Positions 32,699 through 44,296 of a stretch of DNA of 64,000 nucleotides are shown piece by piece. This stretch comes from Undaria pinnatifida (lineage: Eukaryota > Sar > Phaeophyceae > Laminariales > Alariaceae), in the NCBI GenBank assembly GCA_012845835.1, contig JABAKD010000007.1:1769016-1833015 (forward strand), written 5' to 3'. The position numbers and the translations under genes were made by a program. Position 1 is the stretch's first letter; every line of letters starts with the position of its first letter. The notes below the pieces were generated by a model. The model was not told the origin of the DNA. It saw nothing but the letters and a program-made list of their open reading frames with translations, and did no database searches.

Positions 32699-34490
32699 TG
32701 GACGGAGTATACTGGCGAATACATCCTGGACGACGGAAGACGCAATGGCCATGATGGCTGGAGGGCCTGCTGTGGAAGACAATAAAGGGAAGTTACGCGT
32801 GTGCATGCTGAGTGTGTTCCCGGAAGATGTAGAACCGCCCCCGCAGTCCGTAGCAGATGTAGAGCGTTCAAAGTACAAAGCGGCGTGGCGTGAGGCCATG
32901 AACAATGAATTGGACGGTGGCAAAACGACCGGAACGTACGAAGCCGCGGCACCGCCGCAACGACGAAAAGGGCGGAAACCTGTAGGTGCGAAATGGGTGT
33001 TCTCATACACGACTGATAAAGATGTCATGACAGCGAAGACGAAAGCAAGACTTATGGCTAAGGGTTTCAGCCAGGTACAAAACGCAGATTACGCCCAAAC
33101 GTTTGCGCCAACTCCATTGTCAGCGTCAATCAAAATTCCGGCACAGGTTGCAAATAAATGAGCAAGGTCTAAATATCTTCCTTTTGGATGTTGCATAAGC
33201 TTTTGTCCACGCGAAACTCGACGACGAGATATACATGAACCTACCCGATGGGTGCGGTGGCATGTCAGGAAAGATTGTTCGCCTTAACACATCACTATGA
33301 CTGGTTCTACGATAGCCCCCCCAAAAAACAGCAATTTTCTTTAACGAACGTTTCATGGTTGCTCGACACAAAGAAGGGTGCTATTTAAGAAACGTCTCCA
33401 TACATTTTCTCGTTTGCAAAAAGGGATGGTCTAAAACAGAGCGGACGGCAGTGGGCCGGAATACTGGTAGAGACCGTGGTAGAATACGGTATGGAGCAGT
33501 GTAGGACTGATCCTTGTGTTTTTCGCATGGTTGTGGGTGGCAAGGTAAAACTGATTATTATGGCTGTTCATGTAGATGACACTGTGATTGCAGGATCGGA
33601 CGAGGCATGCAGAAACTTTCATGCCGCATTAAATAACAAGTTTCCCACGAATAACCTCGTGGCGAGTTAACTAGGTATACTGGTTGTGCTTGCAAGCGTG
33701 ACAGGGAATTGGGCACGTTAGAGATCACAGAAGGCTTTCGTTGAAAGCATGCTGAATCGTTTCGGTGGGAACTCGTCCTCTGACATACCCAGAACCCCTG
33801 GCGTTGAACGAGGTCCGCGAGAGGAGGGCGAACCAAAGAGAGACTGGCCGTATAGGGAGGCTGCTGGCAGTCTGATGTGGCTGTCGAGCATGACACGGCC
33901 AGACATCTCGAACGCGGTGCGTGCTGTGGCGCGCCATTCTCACTACCCCACCGACAGGCACTGAAAAGCAGTTCTGAAGATCATGACATACCTCCACGGC
34001 ACAAGGGGTATGAGTATGACTTTGGTAAGGGGTTCGGGATTGGATCTGACTGCATGTAGTGATGCCGACTACGCCGACAAATCTAACGACAGGGGCTCGG
34101 TGTCGGGGACGGTAATTACCTTGGGGGGTGCTGAAGTCAGTCGGGCAAGTAGCACGCAGAGGTGCGTTACGTTGTCTGCAGAAGCAGAGTATGTAGCCCT
34201 GGGTAAAGGGGTGCACGAGGCTCTGTTTACGGGGGCAATATTATCGTTTATTTGTTCCAGAGCTAACCGGATTGTGTGTCCGAGTTTTTGAAGATAATCA
34301 GGGAGCCATAGCACTGGCTGAGAACCCTCTTAGTTCTGCGCGTAGCAAGCACATAGATGTGCGGTTCGATTCCATCCGAGAGTTACTTCGAGCCAAGAAG
34401 ATTGGCATTCAATTCGTAGCTTCGGAAAAGCAGCACGCGGATAGTTTGACAAAGTCCCTTGCTGCGACCCCTTTTGAAATCTCACCGTAA
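32699..34490 (+). pseudogene. E2 reverse transcriptase and RNase H, broken
   Basis: RT starts around 32860 with WREAMNNELDG and GAKWVFSYTTDKD, then KARLMAKGFSQ and FAPTPLSASIK before a stop. The polymerase reappears in the 33476-33670 frame with VHVDDTVIAG, the copia form of the YxDD site. RNase H follows: GSLMWLSSMTRPDISN, CSDADYADKSNDRGS, SAEAEYVAL, then in another frame EDNQGAIALAEN and HADSLTKS. A 126-bp insertion at 33300-33425 splits the YGLKQ motif. Many stops and frameshifts. Confidence 0.85.
33300..33425 (+). mobile_element. 126-bp insertion in the E2 RT region
   Basis: The insertion interrupts codons for the conserved YGLKQ(S)GRQWA motif. Bases ATG occur on both sides (33297-33299, 33426-33428), and removing one copy plus the insert restores alignment with the family pattern. 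Related sequence occurs twice on the minus strand near 16150-16030 and 15725-15600, with shared cores such as TTTCTTT.ACGAACGTTTCA and GCTGCTCGACAC. No inverted ends are visible. It does not have GT...AG ends, so it is not a standard intron. Confidence 0.6.
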
Positions 34491-34834
34491 GCTTTTGTTG
34501 AACCTACCGTTGGAGAATGAGTAAGGGGTGTGAGCATTGTTCGATGAATACTATGTTTGAGTCATGCGGGGAATAATTTGTCAGGCCGCCACCCCACGCT
34601 ACTTTGAGGGGCATAGTTGAGTAGGGCGCTACTTGGCATTTTAGTTTCTGGCCATGGTCATCGTTTGAATGCGGCCATTGTTACAATCGCAATGGTTTTG
34701 ATGATGTAAGACAAAGAGGGTTTTGACCTGGTGGCCGGGTTTCCTCTTGCGGGACTGTCGTTGGCTGTTCTTTGGTCCTAGCTTGTTGTTTTGCATCGTT
34801 CGGTCTCGTCACTGCTATGAAGAGCCAGGGAGGG
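34491..34834 (+). other. E2 3' internal non-coding region
   Basis: About 340 bp between the end of RNase H and the 3' LTR. Roughly 85% alike, by eye, to the E4 segment 19110-18780 read on the minus strand, with blocks such as GGGTGTGAGCATT, AATAATTTGTCAGGCC and CACCCCACGCTACTTTGAGG. This shared module sits next to unrelated LTRs in the two elements. Confidence 0.75.
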
Positions 34835-35046
34835 TGTTAGTTTGGATCGTCACAGCACGGCGATTACAAAAGTTGTGGAGGGTTGCGTATATATTCGTGG
34901 GCGTTTTTATGCAATTTTTATCATGAGAGGAGAGCTCCAGCACTCCACTGCTCCTCCTCTCCTCTCTGCCCTCTAATACAACGAAGATATGAACACTCGT
35001 CAGACCGCGAGGCGGTCAGGGCATCCGGGCTCGGACTCTACAAACA
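34835..35046 (+). repeat. E2 3' LTR
   Basis: 212 bp, four bases shorter than the 5' LTR because of a gap in the pyrimidine-rich tract. Ends CTACAAACA immediately before GGGTG. Confidence 0.88.
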
Positions 35047-35051
35047 GGGTG

Positions 35052-36018
35052 GTTGTGTTTTCATCACGCAACTGATATTTCAACCCTGCCTGATGTTATG
35101 CCTGCAATAACGTTGTACCTGGTATGTGAAATTGTTATTTATTGACGTACTTATACTGGGCAATAGTAGTGGATGATGGGATTGTGTTGAAGGGTACGAA
35201 ATCGAGTGATCAGGGGGGAAGGGGGAATTGATATTAGAGTAACATGATCCACAGGTGATCACACATTATGTGCATACGAACTACTTGCGTATAAAATATT
35301 GGTTGTATTTCGGGGCTTTTGATCATAAATTTTGGTGATTTTTCACCTTCATTTCAATGTTGAATCCCGGTGATGGACGACATGGCGTATATTATGAGCC
35401 GGAAGTATGACATTTACCTGGCAAGATTTTTTGCGGGTATTTGATGGTTGAGTCTGCAGGAGGCTAACGGCGCATTTTCACAACCCATCGTACTGATTAG
35501 TATTACGGGTACGAGGAGAAACCCGCTCGGGAAAGGTTTCACACTAGACGATTTGACAAGATTCTGGACCCGAGGTCGACTGGCTTGTTCGCGAGCTGGT
35601 AGGATGGTTGATGCAAAAACAATAATTTGAGGAAGTATATCTTTGGGTTGAACAGGTGAAGTAGGTATGATGAATGCTGGCTTCAATAGTTGAAGAAGCA
35701 CATGTCCAAATCCAGGTGTCCTGTAATATCAACGCGTGTTGAGAGCTTGGTATGGACTAAACCAGAGCGGAACTGGCAGGACGAAATGTGGCTTAACTCC
35801 GGAGTGGAGGAGTTAGATATTTATTTGCTGTTTTTTTCAACCATGAAAAAAGAGTTGAAGGCGATGCCCTTATACTTTGTTTCAATTCGAGGATTCTACT
35901 TTTGAGTTTGCATTAATCTAGGAATAATCATTATCATGGCAGTTGTCACGAGCAGGGGAGATGAAGGATTGACCATTTGCTCGATTAAAAGTCTGATATA
36001 TGTAACTGTAAATAAAGC
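35052..36018. other. No gene recognised
   Basis: Short frames on both strands, none recognisable. Nothing else supported. Confidence 0.45.
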
Positions 36019-36494
36019 GTGTACGACGATCGCTACATGAAATTTGTATTCAGGAAGTTGCAATATTTGTATTTGGCACGCCGGATGAATGAGGAATTTG
36101 CAGGCGGTGTGGCACTTCCTTTCTTCGGCGGAGAGAACGATAATCGAGACCTGTTTTACGACACCTTCCCAGGGCCCATCGACGGCTCCCACCTTGGCAT
36201 GCTCCACCAGATGATGACCTAGCCAACGCCGTATACAATGAACTCCAATTCCTTCAACGACATGGAGACAAAACACTTGGAGTTAGACTAGGATTATTTT
36301 TGGAGTTGGAAAATGGGTTAATACCTCCTTTGGGAACACAGAGAGAACTAAAAAAATGGCCGAAACAAGTGACGATTACTTCATCAGCCGCACAAACAAG
36401 CCCGGGCTTTGCTGAAATAGAGGACGCAACCGAAGTACACGGCACGAATATCTCAGAAATGCGCGCTCCCACCCAAACCAGACGCGATTCATAA
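36019..36494 (+). pseudogene. Hypothetical protein fragment with a frame change
   Basis: Frame 1 (36019-36222) reads FRKLQYLYLARRMNEEFAGG and PFFGGENDNRDLFYDTFPGP. After a frame change near 36200, a second frame reads DDLANAVYNELQFLQRHGDK, GVRLGLFLELENGLIPPLG and continues to the stop at 36494. The composition is that of a real globular protein and the two pieces join in a sensible order, so this is probably a frameshifted gene, or two exons with a missed intron. I do not recognise the family. Confidence 0.3.
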
Positions 36495-37051
36495 ATTGCA
36501 CTTTGTGGCATCATTTTGGTCGATTTTCCTGGATCCCAAAAGATTGAAGTCCTTGTCTGTACCAAATATGTACCAAGTATATATATAATCTTGCTCTTCT
36601 TTCGACATATCATAATTCAGGTCCGTCTCACAAGCAGTGCCCCCCCCTCGCCCTCCCCCCGGCTTGCGGTGTGTATATATGCGCCTTGGTTTTACAGCAG
36701 GCCATTTAAACGAATACTAATACTGCCTGTGACATGTTGACAATTAAACAAAATGACGAAAAACACGACCGAAGGAACAAACCGCACGTCTCAACGGCAA
36801 CCACCGAAAAAAAGTGAGAGCGTTCTTAAACCGATGTTTGGTGATGTTGCTCTTGTTCTTACACTAACGTGTCGCCAGCATCTAGTCTGTGGTCACGAGA
36901 CAGGCTCCAATAATTCTGGAGTTGAACAATAACAAAATCAGAAATAAAACTAAATAACCTAAGGGCATCGCACCCAGCAAAAAAAAACGATGGTGTTCCA
37001 GTCGGGTGCCCTGTGTGATTGGTGGGAGGAGGGGAGGGCGCCGGGTAAGCT
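36495..37051. other. No gene recognised
   Basis: Includes a C-rich patch near 36640-36660. Nothing supported. Confidence 0.45.
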
Positions 37052-37930
37052 CTAAATAGATAATTGGCTCGCTTCAAACAAATGGCACAGCAGCATGGGT
37101 TGCAAGGCAAAGCCCAGATCGTCTCCTTCTAACAATCGAAAGAAACGGTCGCTCCGCGCCATAGCCGAATCGATTCCAGCCCAGTTTTTCAAGCCAACCA
37201 GCTCCAGTATTGCTTCCGAATCAACCTGTGCCACGCTTCCGAATCAGCCATTGCTCAGCTTCTGCGTCAGCTTCCGAACTAGCTTCTGAATCAGCCTCCA
37301 TCCAGTTGATGTGTCTCCGTCCGAACGAACATCCGAATCAGCCCCTGTCCAGCTCCCGAGTTAGATCCTGCCCAGCTTCCGAATCAGCCGAACCAATTTC
37401 CGAATAAGTCCCTGCCCAGCGTCCGAATGTCCTCCTACCCGTCTTCCGGATTAGCTCTTGCCATACTTCCGAACCAGGCTCCGAATCAATTCCTGCCCAG
37501 CTTCCAAACCAGCTTCCGAACCAACTTTTTTTAGTTAGCGCCTGCATAAATCAACTCCTGCCCAGCTTCCGAATCAGCTTCCGAATAAAGTTCCCAAATA
37601 CCAGCGCCCACCCAGCTTCCGAACCCGCTTTTGCTCAGCTTCCGAATCAGTTTTCGAGCCAGCTTCCTATATAACTCCTGCTAAGTTGCCGAATCAGCCC
37701 CTGTCCAGCTTCCGCACTAGCGCCTATCCCGCTTTCCAATCAGCTTCCCACTCAGCTTCCGACTCAGCTCCTGCCCAGCTTCCCAATCGAACGTCGAATA
37801 AAGTTAGCTCCTACCCCGCTTCCGCATCAGCCCCCGTCCAGATTCCGCATCCACTTCCCAATTAGCGTCTGCCCAGCTTCCCAATCATTGCCTACCCATC
37901 TTCCGAATCAGCTCCCGCCCAGTTTGCGCA
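37052..37930 (-). repeat. Degenerate CAGCTTCCGAATCAGCTCCTGCC minisatellite, 8-residue repeat on minus strand
   Basis: About 700 bp of imperfect units with the core CAGCTTCCGAATCAG. A 24-bp unit read on the minus strand encodes an 8-residue repeat like QELIRKLG or SEAGQELI. The repeats end in a short open frame, 37234-37052 (SEAILELVGLKNWAGIDSAM ... ending SQLSI). Many units have lost the frame. It may be a decayed repeat-protein exon or simply a minisatellite. Confidence 0.6.
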
Positions 37931-39315
37931 AGCACTGCGCGATTCGCCATCTGTAGATAACGTTGCTGTGACTCCTCGCTAACAACCTGTCGCAAAAGAA
38001 AGAAAAAAGACACATCTTTACAAACTCACGAAGAAAACGGGGAACGCCAAATGTGTCAATAAATAGGTGACAGCAGACTACTATCACTATCAATGTTCAG
38101 TAGAGAATGTGCAACTCCATGTTAGCACTTGATGCAGTGCCACAGCAATAGCACGTAGCCTACAGAGTTGCTCGTCGGTGTGGCAATGCCATCCAATACT
38201 CGTAGCGGTTAGGGCCGCTGAGCCATCTGCGTAGTCAATGAGTATCGGCTCTACTATATACCAGGTACAAGGTTATCTGCACAAACAAAGCAGTGGTGTA
38301 ATCGCTGCTGTTCACACAGGAATTGCTGTCTCTGTGCTCGTAGTTTGCGCTCTAGAATGGAGGTTTTCGGTAGATCGTGTTTTGGGACTATTCGAGGGTT
38401 TTCTGACAGTCCCGTAACGGTCTACAGGCTTCTGGGGCATGGCTGATATCTAGGCGTCAGTCGAACAGGGTTTTGGAACCTAGCAGCTTTTTCGAAGTCG
38501 AGGAAGCAGGTGGAGCCCCCCCTCTCCTGCTCTTTCTTCTCAATCGCATCTGAGCGTCTTCCCGTTCATCGGTCAGTAAGCTTTAATTGGGCCATCGAGC
38601 GCCCCTATTTAACCGGAAATATGTATCTTCTACATCATACAAGGTTCCCCTTCGGGATGTGGGTAACGTGAAATCCCGGGGGCGTCGCAAGGCGAAAAGG
38701 GAGACAGACAGGTAACATGTATAATTATTAGATTATTAGTTTTCCACCTATACACCTTTCTATATGTAATGGTGTTACGCGAACTCACATAGATGAACCC
38801 CACTGCTCTTCTAAGTTAGAGGAAATGTGTGGCTTGAGCTAGTGTATTGCTCCAAAGAAAGGTAGTACTCAGCGGAAAGAGTGTGATAGGGGTGGGTGCA
38901 CATTGTACTGGTGTACGCGCAAACGAATTAGTGATCAGGCATGATGTTCCGTAACGTGAAATAGTGCTCGTTGCTATATAGTACGTCACATGTGTCAGCA
39001 CTTGGTGGTGATGTAGAGGGTTGACCAGCAAATGTCAGTCGCACTTGGATGTTGTACAATTGGTTGGCCGAGGGTTGGCGGCAACGAGGGTTGGCGGCAA
39101 CGAGGGTTGGCGGCATTTCGGTATGTGTCGCATACGTGATGGAATTTGCCATGAGTTGAAGGTCGTGTTCAATGCGTTGGTACTGCGGTATTTGAAGGAA
39201 CCAAAAATTGTCTTGTACTCCTCTCGTTTATCCCCGTAGAAAGAGCTAGATGGAAAGTGTTCCTGCCTAAACCCGCCACTACTTGATGAATGTGGTCCGA
39301 AATGCGATTGTTTAG
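37931..39315. other. No gene recognised
   Basis: No open frame of interest. A short tandem GGGTTGGCGGCAACGA occurs three times at about 39072-39115. Confidence 0.45.
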
Positions 39316-40460
39316 TTGGTGTCGCACATGACGCGGTACCTATACTGCTGCTGCTACTGCTACTACCACTACTACTGCTATTACCACTCCTATACTACTA
39401 CTGTACTACCAATGATAATCAGAATAATACTACTAAATAGTACCACAGCTAGTACTACACGATTACAACAGTTGACGAATGATGAAATGTACAGTAGGAG
39501 GTTGCTCATTGGAAAGGCGGTGTACACGTGACAGCTCCAAGAGGAGGGGGGACGGCTTATGCATTGAGAAGTACTGCTAATACAAACTTGTGCGCTACTG
39601 CTGTTATACTGTTAACTACACCATCAGTACCACTACTACTGCTCATACCACGGCAACAGCGGCATGCACGCTGTGCAATGGGTTGTAGACCCACTGAGAA
39701 GGTGTGGTATCTGATGGAAGAGCTGAGGTAGACAAGAAGCTCTTGATATAAGGAGCAACGGGAGCTGGATATATTGATCGAGGTCCTGTTGCCAAATTGC
39801 AAAAGGTTCTTGCCTCCCCTCCTCCTGGGCACTTCATTGGAGCTATTACGTGTACACCGCCTTTCCAATGCAACCTCCTTCATAGTTGTGTACTGGAGAG
39901 GGAGCCACGGGATGGGACAAGTAAACTGCTACAGCTACTGCTACAGCTACTGCTGCTACTACTTCTACTACTTCTGCAACTACTGCTGTTACTACTACTG
40001 CTACTGCTACTACTGCTACTGCTACTACCAATACCACTACTACGCCTGTATTATTACTCTTGTAACACAACTACTGGACGATCGTAGCAGGAGCTATTGG
40101 AGAGGTAGAAGTTACTGGCCAGGCATAAGTAACATGTATGATATGTACCTATCCTGCTGCTACTGCTACTACCACTACTACTGCTACTACTTCTATCAAT
40201 AAATAGCACCACAGCTAGTACCATACGATTACAACAGTTGAATAATGATTAAATGTAGGAGGTTGCATTGGAAAGGCGGTGCACACACGTGACAACTCCA
40301 ACGCAATGCAGGAGGAGGGGGGGCGGTTTATTTAAAGAAGTAATACTGTTGATCGAGGTCCTGCCCCATAGCAAAAGGTTCTTGACGATATGAGCAAGAT
40401 ACACATGTACTAATAAAATGCAACTGTGTACTTGTGAGGGAGCCACGGGTTGTGGCATGT
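39316..40460. repeat. Diverged tandem duplication with CTACTG trinucleotide tracts
   Basis: Blocks GAGGTTGC(T)CATTGGAAAGGCG, ACGTGACA(G/A)CTCCAA, TTGATCGAGGTCCTG, CAAAAGGTTCTTG and GAGGGAGCCACGGG occur in both 39480-39910 and 40250-40460. CTA/CTG tracts lie at 39345-39400, 39940-40050 and 40155-40190. On the minus strand both halves read peptides like NLLQFGNRTSIN / NLLLWGRTSINS. No known domain. The plus-strand Tyr/Cys/Leu-rich frames are trinucleotide artefacts. Confidence 0.6.
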
Positions 40461-42020
40461 AACAAAGAACACTATACGCCCAATGCTAGAACATTCTATA
40501 TTGGGTTAGGACATGTCATGAGCAAAAATAATGGCCGCGGCGGCAGCGGTTGCAAGGCAAACATGTACTATTATAGAAAGATAGACATGTACTGTAACTA
40601 CTGCTGTTGGTGAGCTAGAAGTAACATGCACGCGGAACCGCGGGGTTGAGACATGACCAAACGCTCGTGCAACTACACAACTACAAAGAGCAACTTAATA
40701 ATTTGGACGGTAATATAACGAACGATTGGTAGGCGTCTTGTGTTCTAAGCGATCTCATATTTATGTCCAATCCAGTCTCCTCCAGCACCACCCCGATTTT
40801 TTTTTGTTTTCATGTGGCCACCAGGCGCCCCATCCCCAGTCACCCTTTCTCGGCCGATGCCGGCCAAGTCGCGATGGAAATCGGCAGCCTCGAACCCTCG
40901 AAGTCGAGGAGACGCGGCCCCCGTCGCGCGTTCATCAGGCGCACACGGTCCAGGCAGCTATCGCCGTGGCCGAGGAAGCCAACAAAACGTCGCGTAACCG
41001 TTGACAGTTTCTTGCTGGGCAAAAAATAAGGGACGTGAAACATTGGATATGATTATTGTCTTGTTTTTTATATTCTCGGCCGACACGGCATATCAATCGA
41101 GAGAACAGGGACCATTTTGGCGCATGATAAATCCCTGCCTGCACCCTGCTCGCCGCCGCGAGATATAGGGCGCTCGGCAGATGTTATATTGCTCCATCCA
41201 GCTGCTGCCGTTGTGCTGGGGCTACTGCTGCGGCTACTGCTGCTTCTACTGCTGCAACTGCTGAGAGCGGGCGATAAAAACAGAAGACGATGCAAGACAG
41301 GGCGGGTAGTGGGCCATTTCTTTACAAACAAAACAAAAAAGAACAAAAAATTGTAAGAGTTTATCGAAATTTGAAAAATAATTTGGGGTGTTGCAATTGA
41401 CCTGCTCGTCTCAGGGAGGCGGGATGCAATCCCGTGCCAAATAGAGCCAGCTAAGCGACGTTTGATGCGCCGAGCACCGCCACGGAGCAAGGCCGAGATC
41501 TAGACATGCTTCATAATGTACCCGTCGCAGGCTAGCTTGCCCCGCGGCCTGAAGTGCGAGAAGAAACCCTCGGGCGACGGAGAGCAGCGAGCCAAAAAAA
41601 ACGAAGATGGTATTTTACATATAGATATGCGATGCTCGAGTTCGTCTCGCAACGACTCCGTGAGCAACCCCTGAAGACCGTAACGGTCGGCAACCTGAGA
41701 GTGTCCTAGCTTAATAGGTTATGAGCCGCGTGACGTATCATACTAGCGCACTGCACTGGAGAAACTACGGGGGGGTTCATCACAGGCGAGAGACACTCGT
41801 TTGACCCATTTTTTCCGCGGAGCCTGCCGGATTTTTCAGTGACTTCAACTATCCCGCAGTCACCGGTCGAACCACCACTTGTACTCGTCAACGCATCGGT
41901 TGATTGCTTTTTCTTCGTCTCCTTGACGAACCAAAGCTTGACCAACGACCAACCAAAACCAACCTTGGTGGGCCCGGAGCTGGATCAGCAGCAGTTGAGG
42001 AGTTCACCCACGGTAGTCCA
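40461..42020. other. No gene recognised; orphan GGTTATGAGCC at 41717-41727
   Basis: Contains the context TTAATAGGTTATGAGCCGC, similar to 3261-3278. Small open frames of about 60-140 codons exist on both strands over 40.7-41.5 kb and overlap each other; none is recognisable. Confidence 0.4.
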
Positions 42021-42470
42021 GCATGACTTTCAAGAGCCCGACACAGCTCGGTGCTTTGATCTCAGCGGCCGATTCCAACTTGGGCGCGTGAACTTCGGCG
42101 GCCCGACACAGCTCGGTGCCCTGGTTACGACCCGACTACGCATCGGGCTCGTGATTTTTGCCGCTCCACTCCCACTTGGGCGCGTCATTTCAGCACGGAC
42201 ACTGCTATACACAGCAGTAACGCGTGGTTTTTCCATTGTATCAGCAGCAGGTCGACTCCGACTCGGGCTCGTGATTTTTGTCGTTCGACTCGGCCGCATC
42301 ATATCAGCACGGACGCTGCTAGACACAGCATTAACGCGTGATTTTTCCATTGCATCATCAGCAGCTCCAATCCGACTCCGGCTCGTGATTTTTGCCGCTC
42401 GAGTCCGACCCGGGCGCATCTTTCATCGCGGACACTGCTAGAAACACCAATACAGCGTGATTCTTCCAGT
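42021..42470. repeat. Approximately 120-bp tandem repeats open on both strands
   Basis: Three to four imperfect units. Shared blocks are GGGCTCGTGATTTTTG(C/T)CG, then ATTTCAGCACGGAC/ATATCAGCACGGAC, then CTGCTA(G/T)ACACAGCA. Unit length is near a multiple of three, so a plus frame (LGLVIFAA..LGR(V/I)ISARTLL, 41839-42441) and a minus frame (AAKITSPSRSRPAADTMEK, 42419-42030) both stay open. Which, if either, is coding cannot be told. Confidence 0.6.
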
Positions 42471-44290
42471 GACCCGAGGGAGCTCCATGCCGTGATTTCA
42501 GCGATCCGACTCAGACTTGGGCGCGTGATTGTACTACTGACGTTGTGAGGCGACAGAGTTTTTGTCTCAGTTTTCTACACACCAGCCGCTAAATGCGTTC
42601 TTCACAGAAGCCTGATCGGCGCCACCGGCCGTAGAGTGAGCGCTGTACACCAAGGGGGGGCCGGAGCCCCTAACGAACTCGCCGCGTTCAGAGTTCACGA
42701 CGCTGTCGTTGATTTCGTCGAACGAAATGTGGAGAACACGAACTTACGGCGTGTCTAATCCACCATATCAGGCAGATGTTGGCCAAGATCACCGCGAGAA
42801 CTCGTTTTTTTCCGGAATTCTGGAAAGTTTTAAAAACAAAATCTACAAAATTGGACACATAAGCGACCGTCCAGGCAAAGTTTGGCTGGGATCTTCGGGA
42901 ATTTCAAACTTTTGGCCTTATGTTGTCACCGGTTTGAGTACGACCGATTGCACATATTATACGAGGGTGTACGTATGTACAAGTACACGTAGCTAGTGCA
43001 AGCGATATTTGCCTTTCATTTTGACGTACTGCTGTACCGCACACCTGCCACTCTATTAATTTCGGGTGAAACTCTTGGCATTCCTTTCAATTTCAACTTT
43101 TTGTTTGTGTCGGATGGAATAATTCCAACTCTTGCCCTGCCCTACGTCAAGCATGGGTGCCGGCGTTCGCCGGCACCCAAACGCCGGCACCATGCGGAGC
43201 CCTTATAATACTAATAACATAGTCTAAATGCCTGGTACTGTATATAATAGCAATTCGACGCGAGTCGACGAGGGAAGAAAAAGCTGAGTTATTCTCGCGA
43301 TAAAAATGAAGGCACGTACCGTAGTTGGGAGGGGGGAGAAGAGCCCGCTATATGACCCTGGATCTAAGTTTACTACTGGGAGGGGACGACAGTAGTGCGA
43401 GGATAACAAATTGAACGAAGAAAAAAAACTATATATAAAAATATAATGAAAAAAAGGGGAATGTTATTAGGAATCGGGAACCGATAAGAATAATATGTTG
43501 TTTGTTGTTCATAGAGAGAATTCGGCGTTATGGTTCATAGTTTTTTTGGTGGAGTACGTACGTAGCTTACTTTGACAGCAGCTGGCATTGTTTGGTTGAT
43601 CCCGCTTGTGGAGATACCAAGTGGATACCGCACGGGACGGTGATGGCAAACTGGTAGAACACGCGAACAGACAGAGCTGTTGTTTACAACTTGACAGCGG
43701 TCGCTCACTGGACCAGATAATTCGTGGTTTCGTGATTCTCGACTTCATCGTTAGATGGCGAATCGGGGAATTAGCGAGAGCAAGAAGCAACATCGATGGC
43801 GAAGCGCTTCGTACGAGGCACAGGAAGCGAACGCGGAAGCGTCGACAACGGGCCTCGCCTTGACTGGTATGATATTACGTGCAGATACGGGTTGTTATTT
43901 GTCTCCTCAATCCCCCATACTGGTGGGCCGAGAGCGTGTGTGTGCGTTTGGAAACGGTTCGAGCGAGTTGTGTTGCTTGTACAACAACAAACATAAAAAA
44001 AGCGGGGAAATAGCAACAAATTCAACATCGTGATCCAGCACATGCGCATCACAGATCAGGGCAACGAGATATCATCGGACTCTCCCCCCAATCGAGACAG
44101 AGATACGATGATGCTCGTAATCGTGAAGAGGATCATGCCTGGTCGTACTCTCGGCGGCCTGGGCGTGGGTACACAACGATATTTCGAGTACGCGTATGGC
44201 ATCTCGTATCACATTGGCGCAATTCATCAGATGAAGAACGAAAAATCTTTGGTGCCAAAAATTTACTTGTCTATTATATCGTACACACCT
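42471..44290. other. No gene recognised; foldback at 43151-43194
   Basis: Several 60-110-codon frames lie at 43.6-44.4 kb on both strands without recognisable domains. The segment 43330-43385 (GAGCCCGCTATATGACCCTG) resembles units near 55180-55210 and 55630-55650. See the separate hairpin entry. Confidence 0.35.
43151..43194. repeat. Competing-hairpin GC-rich foldback
   Basis: Three alternating copies of GGTGCCGGCG and its complement: GCATGGGTGCCGGCGTT, then CGCCGGCACCC, then AACGCCGGCACCATGC. The first copy can pair with the second (TTCG-type tight loop) or with the third (16 bp with one bulge). It may be a tiny foldback element or an RNA structure; no neighbouring gene helps decide. Confidence 0.6.
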
Positions 44291-44296
44291 GGTAGT

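Larger units (their letters stand above)
25833..35046 (+). mobile_element. E2: old Ty1/copia-type LTR retrotransposon, interrupted by E3
   Basis: LTRs at 25833-26048 and 34835-35046 start TGTTAGTTTGGATCG and end C(C/A)AACA, with a TSD, GGGTG, at 25828-25832 and 35047-35051. A purine tract (GGGAGGG) precedes the 3' LTR. The LTRs differ by about 18 substitutions and a 4-bp gap, so this is the oldest of the four LTR elements here. Domain order gag, protease, integrase, reverse transcriptase, RNase H identifies the Ty1/copia class. The coding region is full of stops and frameshifts, a 3.1-kb younger element sits in the integrase, and a 126-bp insertion sits in the reverse transcriptase. It cannot make its own proteins. 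Confidence 0.9.

Noticed and set aside
33300-33425. Spliceosomal intron in E2
   Set aside because: No GT...AG boundaries at the junctions defined by the RT motif, and retrotransposon genomes rarely keep introns.
37130-37930. CRISPR-like array
   Set aside because: Units are degenerate and contiguous without unique spacers; this is a minisatellite in eukaryotic DNA.
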